DNA of 64,000 nt from JAGLOK01 sp963676355 (GTDB lineage Bacteria > Bacillota > Clostridia > Christensenellales > UMGS416): contig OY781093.1 of NCBI GenBank assembly GCA_963676355.1, positions 1 through 64,000 of the forward strand. The letters are read 5' to 3'. The notes below the pieces were generated by a model. The model did no database searches and had not been told where the DNA came from. It was given only the letters and a program-made list of their open reading frames with translations. The stretch's first letter is position 1, and the number at the start of each line of letters is the position of its first letter. Made by a program: the position numbers and the translations under genes. Of the stretch, positions 52,798-61,774 are shown one piece after another.

Positions 52798-53029
52798 ATT
52801 TGGGCCCACTTATATTTTTAAAGATTTATGCTCACTTGATTTGCTGACAAATAAACATACGCTACACCGATTTTATAACAAATATGCGATTTTTCAATAC
52901 AATTTTGTAATTATTATACCACAAACTTCGTTATGTCATAAAAGTACAAAATAAAAGGCTTTTTTACTATTCTATATCGTCTCCGTTTGCTATTGTCAAA
53001 ATGTAACTATGAATTATTCGGAGGAGAGT

Positions 53030-54373
53030 ATGACAGGTAAAGAAAAAGTAATAAAGACTTTAAACCACGAACCGACAGGATTTACCCCTTGGGTTCCTTT
53101 CACAGGCATTCATGCAGGCTCTTTAAAAGGCTATGATGCACAAGAAGTTTTAACAGACAGCGACAAGCTAGCAGAATCTCTGCTGGAAGCTCATAAGCTG
53201 TATCAACCAGATGGCATGCCTGTTATATTCGATCTGCAGATAGAAGCTGAGATCCTCGGTTGCAAACTTTTGTGGGCGCAAAAAGCACCGGCATCTGTCA
53301 TGACTCATCCTTGTTCAGACAAAAGCATACCAGACATTGAAATTACAAAAGATTCGGGTCGCATCCCATTAGTTCTTGAAACATTTGAGAAAATCAAACC
53401 GCAGATGGAAAACACCGCTTTATTTGGCCTCATTTGCGGACCTTTCACTCTAGCCTCTCACCTTCGAGGAAATGACATATTCATGGACATGTTTGACAGT
53501 CCCGAATACGTGACAGATCTCATAGGCTATGCAACAAAAACTTGCATTCAGGTGGCAAAGATATATATCGATGCGGGTTTTGATGTAATAAGTGTTGTAG
53601 ATCCTCTGGTATCTCAAATATCATCGGATCACTTTGATGAATTCATGGCAAAAGATTTCACTGAAGTCTTTGATTTCATAAGAAGCCAAGGCGTTAAATC
53701 TGCATTCTTTGTTTGCGGAAATGCTACTCGAAACATCGAAGTAATGTGCAAAACCACACCGGATTCGATATTCATGGATGAAAACATCGACATGGTAGCT
53801 GCAAAAGAAATTACAGATAAATATAACGTAGCAGTCGGCGGAAATATTCCGCTTACATCCATTATGCTTCACGGAACACAGCAAGACAATATGAAATACG
53901 TTGTGGAGCTTCTGGATAAAATCGAAAATAAAGACAATCTCTTTATTGCACCCGGCTGCGACATGCCATATGACACACCGGCTGAAAACATCATTGCCGC
54001 GCGTCAGGCAATATACGAAACTGAAGCTGTGCGTGATATCATCGCAAACTACGAAGGCTCTGATGAAGATATCGATGTGGAGCTTCCTGATTATGAAAAT
54101 CTGCCCCGCCCGTTGGTTGAAGTGTTCACTCTGGACTCTGCCACATGTGCTGCATGCACATATATGAAAGGCGCTGTCTTTGCAGCAAAAGACACATATG
54201 GAGATAAAATCGATGTTGTAGAATATAAAATAATCTACAAGGAAAACATCGCAAGAATTAAAAAAATGGGTGTTAAAAATCTACCCAGCGTATACATCAA
54301 CGGCGATTTAAAATTCTCTTCTATAATACCTTCACCCGAAGAGCTTAAAGAAGCTATCGACTCGTATTTATAA
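53030..54373 (+). CDS. MtaA/CmuA-type UroD methyltransferase fused to a thioredoxin-like domain
   Basis: A 447-residue fusion. Residues 1 to about 350 form a UroD-fold methyltransferase like MtaA (GLICGPFTLASHLRG, VVDPLVSQISSDHFDEF, FIAPGCDMPYDTPAENI). The usual zinc-binding H-x-C reads FFVCG, so the His is replaced by Phe, while both Cys positions remain. Residues about 362-447 form a thioredoxin-fold domain with a CAAC redox motif (C373, C376) and a cis-Pro in NLPS. GGAGGAG leads to the ATG at 53030. It may transfer methyl from the corrinoid protein to a thiol held or reduced by the attached domain. It heads a two-gene plus-strand operon with a COG0523 GTPase, divergent from the activation protein. 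Confidence 0.85.
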   Translation: MTGKEKVIKTLNHEPTGFTPWVPFTGIHAGSLKGYDAQEVLTDSDKLAESLLEAHKLYQPDGMPVIFDLQIEAEILGCKLLWAQKAPASVMTHPCSDKSIPDIEITKDSGRIPLVLETFEKIKPQMENTALFGLICGPFTLASHLRGNDIFMDMFDSPEYVTDLIGYATKTCIQVAKIYIDAGFDVISVVDPLVSQISSDHFDEFMAKDFTEVFDFIRSQGVKSAFFVCGNATRNIEVMCKTTPDSIFMDENIDMVAAKEITDKYNVAVGGNIPLTSIMLHGTQQDNMKYVVELLDKIENKDNLFIAPGCDMPYDTPAENIIAARQAIYETEAVRDIIANYEGSDEDIDVELPDYENLPRPLVEVFTLDSATCAACTYMKGAVFAAKDTYGDKIDVVEYKIIYKENIARIKKMGVKNLPSVYINGDLKFSSIIPSPEELKEAIDSYL

Positions 54374-54385
54374 TACGGAGGGCAT

Positions 54386-55225
54386 ATGAAAAATTTATAC
54401 TTGGTAACTGGATTCCTGGGCGCAGGCAAAACAACTTTTTTAAACAACTTGCTTTCAGATTACAATAAAAAGTCCGCAGTTATAGTAAATGAGTTTGGCG
54501 AGCAAGGAATTGACGGCTCACTAATTTCTCAAAGCGAAGGCATTAGGATTGAGGAAATAAACAACGGCTCAATCTTTTGCTGTTGCCGCATGCTGGATTT
54601 TGCAAACGCTTTAGTTGAAATTGCAAAATCCGATGTTGAAACCGTGTTTGTGGAAGCAAGCGGTCTTGCCGATCCTTCAAACCTTGAAGACATTGTAACT
54701 GGTGCTAATTCACGATGCGAAAACGAATATAAATTTACCGGCACTATCTGTATAGTGGACGCAGTAAATTTCTTAAAGCTTTCCACAGCGCTTCCCGCGC
54801 TTATTAGCCAAATAGAAAAGAGCGACTACATTCTAATCAACAAAAGTGATTTGGCGGACAAAAATTCAATCAACGAAATCAATACTAAAGTTGCTTCTAT
54901 TAATAGTAAGGCTATGGTATATAAAACTTCATATGCTAAGATGCCAAATCTTCCGGAGAAGGTGTTGGACTTAAAACCTTCCGATCCTTCTTCAAATACT
55001 CCAACAAATCGTCCAAAAACGAAAATTGTCTATCCAAAGCCACTAAACGACAAAAATCTTTTGCGCTTTATAAATAAGGTATCAAGAAGGGCTTACAGGG
55101 CAAAAGGCTATCTCACCTATAATGGCGCAAAAAAATATCTTGATGTTGTCGGTGATACTTATACTATTTCAGATTCTGAAATAAACACCGAAGACAAAGT
55201 CGTTCTTCTTTCGTTAAAAAAATAA
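54386..55225 (+). CDS. COG0523/CobW-family GTPase
   Basis: A 279-residue G3E P-loop GTPase. Walker A is GFLGAGKTT at residues 9-17, followed by VNEFGEQGID, Walker B VEASGLADP, and the base-recognition motif NKSD. The metal-binding motif, GCxCC in most members, is altered to GSIFCCC. The C-terminal CobW_C-like part is short. COG0523 proteins act as metallochaperones or insertases, and its coupling to a methyltransferase gene (12-base gap) suggests delivery of zinc or another metal to that enzyme, or a role with the corrinoid. CGGAGGG precedes the ATG. A strong terminator follows. Confidence 0.85.
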   Translation: MKNLYLVTGFLGAGKTTFLNNLLSDYNKKSAVIVNEFGEQGIDGSLISQSEGIRIEEINNGSIFCCCRMLDFANALVEIAKSDVETVFVEASGLADPSNLEDIVTGANSRCENEYKFTGTICIVDAVNFLKLSTALPALISQIEKSDYILINKSDLADKNSINEINTKVASINSKAMVYKTSYAKMPNLPEKVLDLKPSDPSSNTPTNRPKTKIVYPKPLNDKNLLRFINKVSRRAYRAKGYLTYNGAKKYLDVVGDTYTISDSEINTEDKVVLLSLKK

Positions 55226-55236
55226 ATGTACTTTTT

Positions 55237-55260
55237 AAAGAGCCCGAGGGCTCTTTTTTT
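55237..55260 (+). terminator. Terminator of the methyltransferase/GTPase operon
   Basis: AAAGAGCCC (55237-55245) and GGGCTCTTT (55248-55256) form a perfect stem followed by a continuous T run to 55260, starting 12 bases after the GTPase stop. Confidence 0.9.
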
Positions 55261-55269
55261 ATATTCCCC

Positions 55270-55298
55270 TTGACAATCAACGGTAAATGGTATACTAT
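55270..55298 (+). promoter_or_regulatory. Promoter of the YtrA/ABC operon
   Basis: A consensus -35 TTGACA (55270-55275) is followed after 17 bases by TACTAT (55293-55298); TATACT at 55291 gives a 15-base spacer as the alternative. The dyad at 55302-55326 lies right behind it, over the expected transcription start. Confidence 0.65.
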
Positions 55299-55301
55299 TC
55301 C

Positions 55302-55326
55302 AGTGTACCACACTCACTAGTACACT
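55302..55326. promoter_or_regulatory. Candidate operator of the YtrA-type regulator
   Basis: AGTGTAC (55302-55308) and GTACACT (55320-55326) form a perfect 7-bp dyad with 11 bases between, directly downstream of the -10 element and upstream of the regulator gene. Its position suits autorepression by the GntR-type protein. Confidence 0.65.
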
Positions 55327-55353
55327 ACATACGCATCGAAAGAGGTGTGCAGA

Positions 55354-55761
55354 TTGATAATAGACAAAAGATCCATGGTTCCCATCTATGAGCAAATTGT
55401 AAATCAATGCAAAGCATTGATATCCAGTGGCGCAATTAAAACTGGGGATAGGTTGGAATCGGTCAGAAGTCTCTCTTCAAGGCTCGGCATAAACCCAAAC
55501 ACTATTCAAAAGGCCTATACTGAGCTTGAAAATCAATTTATTTGTACTTCATCCCCTGGAAAAGGCAGATATGTAACTGCGGATGCAAAATGCATTATAC
55601 ATGAAAATGCCAAGAAAAATACGGCCGCTTTGGACAGCGAAATATCAACACTCGTATTATGCGGACTGACTTATGATGAAATTGAATCTATCGTTAAATC
55701 ATCATATAAAAAAGCTGAGAAAAAAACAGAACTTATCAAAAATTTAAGTGGAAAGGACTGA
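55354..55761 (+). CDS. GntR-family regulator, YtrA type
   Basis: A 135-residue short GntR protein of the YtrA subfamily: a winged helix-turn-helix (1 to about 75, with VPIYEQIVNQCKALISSG, RLESVRSLSSRLGINPNTIQKAY) and a short helical tail instead of an effector domain. Such regulators repress their own operon together with an ABC transporter, and some respond to cell-wall stress. TTG 55354 is the chosen start, eight bases after GAGG and opening with the family text IIDKRS-VPIYEQ. GTG 55345 would overlap the ribosome binding site. The ABC ATPase gene begins 4 bases after its stop. Confidence 0.88.
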   Translation: MIIDKRSMVPIYEQIVNQCKALISSGAIKTGDRLESVRSLSSRLGINPNTIQKAYTELENQFICTSSPGKGRYVTADAKCIIHENAKKNTAALDSEISTLVLCGLTYDEIESIVKSSYKKAEKKTELIKNLSGKD

Positions 55762-55765
55762 TTCA

Positions 55766-56695
55766 ATGATAGAACTTTCAAACGTGTCCAAGTCATTTGG
55801 AAAAATTCAAGCTCTCGATAATGCAAACTGCACCATTGAAAAAGGCAGTGTTTTTGGGCTTGTTGGATCAAACGGCGCGGGAAAATCAACCTTGTTCAGA
55901 ATAATAGCCGGTATTTATAAACAAGATGGAGGCAGCATTCTTTTTGATGGTCAGAAAATATTCGATAACCCAAGCATCAAAAAGCAGTGTGTTTTCGTAA
56001 GCGATTCTCCATATATAGCAACCGGCGCGACAATAGAGAGCATGGCAAAAATGTACAGCGCTTTTTATGATACTTTTTCTTATCAAGAATATAACAAATT
56101 AGTAAATCTTTTTAATTTGAATCCAAAGTCGCAGCTGAGCGATTTTTCAAAAGGAATGCGAAGGCAGGCAAACATCCTTCTTGCTCTTTCATGCCAAAGC
56201 AAATACATCATAATGGATGAAACTCTGGACGGACTTGATCCTGTTATGCGCTCACTTGTTAAGAAGCTTTTGTACCAATCGGTCATGGACCATGGCACAA
56301 CTGTTATCTTATCTTCACACTCCCTGCGCGAGCTTGAGGATGCATGTGATAATCTTGCCATGATACATTCGGGTAAAATCATCTTCCAAAAAGACATCCA
56401 AAGCATTTCGTCTTCCGTAAATAAGATCCAAATTGTTATGGATGATGAATTAAATAAAAAAGATTTCGGGGAAATAGACGTTCTAAGCTACACCCGCCGC
56501 GGTTCAGTTTCAAACCTTATTATACGTGGCGACTGCAATAAAGCAGTCAGAATTCTAGAAGAGAAAGAGCCCATACTTATCGAAGTTTTGCCTTTGTCTC
56601 TGGAAGAAATTTTTACATATGAACTCAAAGAAAAGGGCTATTCATTTGATGAAACAATTGAAAACGGAGGCAATGAATATGAAAAAGAAAATTGA
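55766..56695 (+). CDS. ABC transporter ATPase, exporter type
   Basis: A 309-residue ATPase. Walker A is GLVGSNGAGKST, the signature LSDFSKGMRRQ, Walker B IIMDETLDGLDP (the usual Pro after the catalytic Glu is Thr) and the switch His is in LSSHSLRELED. The layout matches YtrB/BcrA-like ATPases with a C-terminal extension (about 215-309). It energises the large permease encoded next, whose gene overlaps this one by 17 bases. The start ATG at 55766 has AAAGGA 8 bases upstream. Probable role: antibiotic or peptide resistance, or envelope stress; inferred from the YtrA-type regulator. Confidence 0.88.
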   Translation: MIELSNVSKSFGKIQALDNANCTIEKGSVFGLVGSNGAGKSTLFRIIAGIYKQDGGSILFDGQKIFDNPSIKKQCVFVSDSPYIATGATIESMAKMYSAFYDTFSYQEYNKLVNLFNLNPKSQLSDFSKGMRRQANILLALSCQSKYIIMDETLDGLDPVMRSLVKKLLYQSVMDHGTTVILSSHSLRELEDACDNLAMIHSGKIIFQKDIQSISSSVNKIQIVMDDELNKKDFGEIDVLSYTRRGSVSNLIIRGDCNKAVRILEEKEPILIEVLPLSLEEIFTYELKEKGYSFDETIENGGNEYEKEN

Positions 56696-58889
56696 TTTTC
56701 GTTTGTATAAATATGTGCTAAAGCAACTTTTTATTCCAGGAATAATACTTGGTGTTATATGCGTCGCCGCATCCATTACAAACATGGCAACTCCTAAGGA
56801 TTATGATTCTTATCACTACTACAGCAGATTCTTTGTAGTAGAATTTGCAAGATTTCACAATAGCCAGCCAACAGCAGCTTCAGTCGCCCCCGCCCTTATT
56901 GCTTTTATGTATCTCGGCTCGGCACTGTTTACTTATATCAGCTTTAAATATCAAAATGGCAGAGACTCGAGCGATTTTTTTGATTCGCTTTCTTACACGC
57001 GGAAAAACAATTTCCTTTCCCGCATTTTAGCAACACTTACTTGGCAATATGGAATAATTATTATATCCCTTGTAGCGAGTGTCATCACGATGCTTTCAGC
57101 CGGAGTTACTTTCTGCTGGGGATTTATACCCAAGCTTCTGCTTTCATACATTGCAGGCTCCACTCTTATAGTCGGTACAATAGCGGTGGGCATGAGTGTA
57201 ACAGGAACTCTTCCGGCAAATCTCATGGCGTTTTTTTCAATTCTGTTTCTTCCTAGATTTTTGCTCTTTGTTATGGACAGATACATTATTGGCGCCTCCT
57301 ATAAAATATTTACTGATGTTTCAAAGATGGGAATTTTCTTAAACCCCGTCTACAATATCCCTTCCGCCATCATTCTTGACATTACTCGAAAGTGGCAGTA
57401 TTACGGAACTTCCGAAACACTTATTAACGGCGGAGCAATTGTATATACCATGATTCTCGGCCTGTTATATCTTGCAGGCGCTATGTTTCTATCAAAAAGA
57501 CGCCCGGCAGAGCTTGCAGGGAGAGGTGTCAGCCGCAAACTTTATTCTGTAATCTTAAGTTCATGTGTTGCGTGTTTCTTTCTTGCGTATGCTTTTTATA
57601 ATTTTTCAAAAACAGGTGTGTTCACACTATTATATGGCAATAGTAACCAGAAGGCATTTTTATTTATAGCAATAGGAGCTCTTGCCTTCTTTATATCTAT
57701 CTTTGTTCTCAGAAGAGAATTAAAAAGTCTTTTAATTTCAATCCCTGTATTTGCCGCTGTAGCTGCGATGTCGCTTGGATTTGTTTACATTTCAAAAGAA
57801 ATAGGGATAAAAGTAAACAATATTATCCCTGATATTGAGCAAATAGAATATATAAAACTCAATGAATGCAGTGATGCTATTTCTAGATTTAAACCTGTAT
57901 ATAAATATAGAGATTTGCTTTCAAAGGAAATCGAGTTCACCGAAGAAGCCATTATCTACTCGATGTACTATAATCTTCAAAAAAATATCGAGTCAATCAA
58001 CACCGCCCGCGAAAAAGGCCTGAATTCTGCCCAAGGCACAAGAGGCGAAATATACTGCGAATTCAAGCTTAAAAGCGGTCGAAGTATATATAGAAACGTT
58101 CAGTTGACAGAAAAATATTTTAAAGATCTTCAAATGCATATAGCCGCAAATCCGGAATACGTCAAAAATTCGTATACTCTTCCATCAGTAGATACAGTGC
58201 ATGAAGTGCTTTTATCTTCACCTGTACAAACGATAAATAACAGCGACTTCCCAAATAAGCTTTATGATAAATTTGTCAAAGAATATGGCTTTCTTGACAA
58301 AGAAGATAAAAATGCTCTTCTTTTCAGATACAATTACCCCAGTAGTTTCTTATTGGAACACACTGACTATTACGGTGAATATTCTTATGAGCATCGCATC
58401 GCACAATTGCGAGTCACTGGTTGTTACAATGGATTTAATTACTCTAATATGTTTTATCTTAATGAGCTCGTTCCAATGACTACGACAATTTATATGAATG
58501 AAGCAAACTCCAAATCAAGAGCTATGGCTTTCAATAAAATCGAAATGCTGTTAAGTGCAGAGGAATTGGACTATTCAAGCTATGAATTTCGATTAGCCCC
58601 AATACATTTATTGGATAACTCACTAATTATTAATGAAGCGTATATCCCATACTATCAGCACAATTTTAGTTACTCGTATAGTCTCAGCGAGCAGGAATTC
58701 CTCTCCATTCTAAGCATGATTGATCCTGAGGATACCGAAAATGTATCGTTTGATTCCAATATTTTTTCATTAAATTTTCATTTTAATAACTATGACGAAT
58801 CTTACGAACAAGCCACATTCACAATATACGCTAATATCTCCAACGACGAAGCTATTAAAATTGAAGAATATTTTGCTAGCGATGAATAA
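56679..58889 (+). CDS. ABC transporter permease with large extracytoplasmic domain
   Basis: A 736-residue membrane protein. The N-terminal ~410 residues contain about 8-9 hydrophobic segments, with SASITNMATP-like and TFCWGFIPKLLLSYIAG regions. After the last helix (about residue 395) a hydrophilic domain of about 330 residues follows, rich in Tyr and Asn, and predicted to be outside the membrane. The N-terminal half resembles YtrC/YtrD or ABC-2 type permeases. The tail resembles nothing I can name. ATG 56679 follows GGAGG by 8 bases. Strong terminator at 58912-58942. The transported molecule is unknown. Confidence 0.78.
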   Translation: MKKKIDFRLYKYVLKQLFIPGIILGVICVAASITNMATPKDYDSYHYYSRFFVVEFARFHNSQPTAASVAPALIAFMYLGSALFTYISFKYQNGRDSSDFFDSLSYTRKNNFLSRILATLTWQYGIIIISLVASVITMLSAGVTFCWGFIPKLLLSYIAGSTLIVGTIAVGMSVTGTLPANLMAFFSILFLPRFLLFVMDRYIIGASYKIFTDVSKMGIFLNPVYNIPSAIILDITRKWQYYGTSETLINGGAIVYTMILGLLYLAGAMFLSKRRPAELAGRGVSRKLYSVILSSCVACFFLAYAFYNFSKTGVFTLLYGNSNQKAFLFIAIGALAFFISIFVLRRELKSLLISIPVFAAVAAMSLGFVYISKEIGIKVNNIIPDIEQIEYIKLNECSDAISRFKPVYKYRDLLSKEIEFTEEAIIYSMYYNLQKNIESINTAREKGLNSAQGTRGEIYCEFKLKSGRSIYRNVQLTEKYFKDLQMHIAANPEYVKNSYTLPSVDTVHEVLLSSPVQTINNSDFPNKLYDKFVKEYGFLDKEDKNALLFRYNYPSSFLLEHTDYYGEYSYEHRIAQLRVTGCYNGFNYSNMFYLNELVPMTTTIYMNEANSKSRAMAFNKIEMLLSAEELDYSSYEFRLAPIHLLDNSLIINEAYIPYYQHNFSYSYSLSEQEFLSILSMIDPEDTENVSFDSNIFSLNFHFNNYDESYEQATFTIYANISNDEAIKIEEYFASDE

Positions 58890-58911
58890 AACAATTCTCT
58901 ATAAATTATAA

Positions 58912-58942
58912 GTCAAAAAGAGCTTTCGTGCTCTTTTTTGAT
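58912..58942 (+). terminator. Terminator of the YtrA/ABC operon
   Basis: TCAAAAAGAGC (58913-58923) pairs with GCTCTTTTTTGA (58930-58941) around a TTTCGT loop, with the T run inside the 3' arm. It starts about 24 bases after the permease stop. Confidence 0.85.
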
Positions 58943-59068
58943 TTATAATTTCCTGTGAATCTAATTTTAAATTTATAACAAACAGATTTTTATAATAAAT
59001 TGTCTTTTTTTGTGTTTCTGTCAATATCTATGATAAAATTAATTATGAATCCATTTTCAGGAGACTGC

Positions 59069-60283
59069 ATGAAAAAGCATATCGAACTTTCAAATAAGTA
59101 TTCGGCAAAAAACTATAACCCTTTAGATGTCGTTTTGGAAAAAGGAAAAGGCGTGTGGGTGTGGGATACCCACGGCAAAAAGTATCTTGATATGCTGTCT
59201 GCTTATTCCGCTTTAAATCAGGGACATCGACACCCCAAGATAATTGATGCCGCGAAATCTCAGATGGATAAAATAACAATCACATCCCGTGCATTCAGAA
59301 ATGATAAGATGGGATTGTTTCTAGAGAAGATATGCTGTCTTTCAGGCTTTGACATGGCACTGCCCATGAACACTGGAGCCGAAGCTGTGGAAACAGCACT
59401 CAAAGCTGCGCGAAAATGGGGCGAACTTATTAAAGGCATAGATAAAGATAAAGCCGAAATAATCGTTTGCGACAATAATTTTCACGGTAGAACCATTTCA
59501 ATCATCAGTTTTTCAACTGAAGATCAATATAAAAGTGGATTCGGTCCACACACTCCCGGCTTTATAAGCGTGGAGTTTGGAAATGCTAATGCAATGGAAG
59601 ATGCGATAACGCCCAACACATGCGGCATATTAATTGAACCGATACAAGGTGAAGGCGGCGTCATAGTCCCTCCAGATGGCTATTTAAAATCACTTCGCGA
59701 TATAGCCGACAAGCACAATGTATTACTAATGTTTGACGAAATACAGGTAGGGCTTGGAAGGTGTGGCACAATGTTTTCCTTCCAAAACGAAAATGTCCGC
59801 CCTGACATGTTGATTTTGGGCAAAGCTCTGGGAGGCGGGGTTTATCCTGTATCTGTAGTTCTTTCCAGCAAAGAAGTTCTTGGAGTTTTTGAGCCCGGTG
59901 ACCACGGCTCAACATTCGGCGGAAATCCATTGGGCGCTGCTGTTGCCATCGCATCACTTGATGTGTTAATGGACGAAAATCTTCCCGAAAAAGCAAAGGC
60001 TGCAGGAAAATATTTCACAGAGAAACTGAAATCTTTTAATCTTCCTGCAATAAAAGAAATTCGTTCACGCGGTCTTATGATAGGTGCTGAGATAAAAAGT
60101 GAATATGGTACAGCTCGTGAATATTGTCTGGAACTTATGGAGCGCGGCATACTTTGCAAGGACACCCACGGCACTATAATACGATTTACTCCACCGCTTA
60201 TAATATCCGAAAAAGAGATGGATTTTGCACTGAAAATTATTAAAGAAGTACTAATATATAAAAAATCAAGGAGCAATGAATGA
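59069..60283 (+). CDS. rocD: Ornithine aminotransferase
   Basis: A 404-residue class III PLP aminotransferase. The PLP lysine is K252 in LILGKALGGGVYPVS, the cofactor-phosphate residues are in MNTGAEAVETA, and the Asp of the PLP ring is in LLMFDEIQVGLGR. The stretch NYNPLDVVLEKGKGVWVWD and the substrate-pocket text SAYSALNQGHRHPKI are characteristic of ornithine delta-aminotransferase rather than acetylornithine aminotransferase. It converts ornithine and 2-oxoglutarate to glutamate semialdehyde and glutamate. ATG 59069 follows AGGAG. It is in one operon with glpK and an arginase gene: arginine to ornithine to proline or glutamate. Confidence 0.9.
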   Translation: MKKHIELSNKYSAKNYNPLDVVLEKGKGVWVWDTHGKKYLDMLSAYSALNQGHRHPKIIDAAKSQMDKITITSRAFRNDKMGLFLEKICCLSGFDMALPMNTGAEAVETALKAARKWGELIKGIDKDKAEIIVCDNNFHGRTISIISFSTEDQYKSGFGPHTPGFISVEFGNANAMEDAITPNTCGILIEPIQGEGGVIVPPDGYLKSLRDIADKHNVLLMFDEIQVGLGRCGTMFSFQNENVRPDMLILGKALGGGVYPVSVVLSSKEVLGVFEPGDHGSTFGGNPLGAAVAIASLDVLMDENLPEKAKAAGKYFTEKLKSFNLPAIKEIRSRGLMIGAEIKSEYGTAREYCLELMERGILCKDTHGTIIRFTPPLIISEKEMDFALKIIKEVLIYKKSRSNE

Positions 60284-61773
60284 AATATATTTTAGCATTG
60301 GATCAAGGCACTACAAGCAGCAGAACAATAGTTTTCGACCAGAATAGCAAACCGATTGAATCTATAAATCAAGAATTTAAGCAAATCTACCCTAAACCGG
60401 GTTGGGTGGAACACGATCCCATGGATATTCTTTATTCTCAGTCAGAAACCATGCGTCGCGCTGTTGAAAGAGCCAATATATCGGCAGAAGACATTGCTGC
60501 AATTGGCATCACAAATCAGCGAGAAACTACCGTTGTGTGGAGCAAAACCACAGGTAAGCCAATATATAACGCAATAGTGTGGCAATGCAGAAGAACAGCT
60601 TCCATATGCGAACGCTTGGAAAATGAAGGCCTTACAAAATACATAAAAGACAAAACGGGCCTCGTGCTTGATGCTTATTTTTCAGGAACTAAAATCAGTT
60701 GGATACTGGACAATGTAGAAGGCGCACGCGAACTTGCACAAAAGGGAGAGCTGCTTTTTGGCACGGTGGACACATGGCTCATATGGAATCTTACAGAAGG
60801 CGAAGTTCACGCAACTGACTACTCAAACGCATCTCGCACCATGCTATATGATATCCATAACCTCTGTTGGGATGAAAAGCTTTTATCAGCACTTAACATA
60901 CCCATTTCTATGATGCCTGAAGTTAAAAACAGCGCTGACGATTACGGCTATGTATCTTCTGAATATCTGGGCACTGAAATACCAATATACGGTGTTGCGG
61001 GCGACCAGCATGCCGCGCTCTTTGGCCAAGGTTGCTTTTCTAATGGCTCAGTAAAAAACACATACGGCACAGGATGCTTTATGCTTATGAATACCGGAGA
61101 TACCGCAGTCGCGTCAAAAAGCAATCTGCTAACGACAATAGCTTGGGGGCTTGACGGTAAAATAACATACGCTCTTGAAGGCTCAGTTTTTGTGGCAGGA
61201 GCTGCGATACAATGGCTTCGCGATGAGCTTAAAATGATAAGCACCGCAGCAGAATCTGAAACTCTTGCAACAAGCATTGAAGATACTGGCGGTGTATATC
61301 TTGTTCCGGCATTTACAGGCCTTGGCGCACCTTGGTGGGACATGTATGCACGAGGCACGCTTGTGGGCATGACAAGAGGAACAAAACGCGAACACATTGT
61401 CCGTGCCGCACTGGAATCCATTGCCCTTCAAAGCCGCGATGTCATAATAGCCATGAAGGAAGATTCTGATTGCGAGATACCAATACTTAAAGTTGACGGT
61501 GGCGCGAGTGCAAACTCATTTTTAATGCAGTTCCAGTCAGACATTATGGACGTAACTGTGCAGCGCCCTTCGTGTGTTGAAACCACCGCACTTGGCGCAG
61601 CATATTTCGCGGCACTAAAAGCCGGCTTATATAAAGGCCTCGAAGAAATTAAACAAAACTGGGAATGTGACAAGGAATTCTCCCCCAACATGACCGAAGA
61701 GCACCGTTCTAAAAAAATATATGGCTGGCATAAAGCACTGTCCCGAGCAAAAAAATGGATAGAAGAGGATTAA
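60280..61773 (+). CDS. glpK: Glycerol kinase
   Basis: A 497-residue FGGY-family kinase that phosphorylates glycerol to sn-glycerol-3-phosphate. It carries ALDQGTTSSRTIVFD (residues 5-19), GWVEHDP, ITNQRETTVVW, the RRTA glycerol site, VAGDQHAALFGQGCF and GGAYFAA-like LGAAYFAALKAG. The ATG overlaps the rocD stop by 4 bases, and the arginase gene follows after one base, so it is translated from the same message. Placing glycerol kinase between two arginine-catabolic genes is unusual. No glycerol facilitator or GlpD lies nearby. Confidence 0.95.
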   Translation: MKYILALDQGTTSSRTIVFDQNSKPIESINQEFKQIYPKPGWVEHDPMDILYSQSETMRRAVERANISAEDIAAIGITNQRETTVVWSKTTGKPIYNAIVWQCRRTASICERLENEGLTKYIKDKTGLVLDAYFSGTKISWILDNVEGARELAQKGELLFGTVDTWLIWNLTEGEVHATDYSNASRTMLYDIHNLCWDEKLLSALNIPISMMPEVKNSADDYGYVSSEYLGTEIPIYGVAGDQHAALFGQGCFSNGSVKNTYGTGCFMLMNTGDTAVASKSNLLTTIAWGLDGKITYALEGSVFVAGAAIQWLRDELKMISTAAESETLATSIEDTGGVYLVPAFTGLGAPWWDMYARGTLVGMTRGTKREHIVRAALESIALQSRDVIIAMKEDSDCEIPILKVDGGASANSFLMQFQSDIMDVTVQRPSCVETTALGAAYFAALKAGLYKGLEEIKQNWECDKEFSPNMTEEHRSKKIYGWHKALSRAKKWIEED

Positions 61774-61774
61774 T

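Noticed and set aside
52798..53029. Cobalamin riboswitch in the corrinoid locus divergent region
   Set aside because: No B12-box-like segment or long structured leader was found on either strand.
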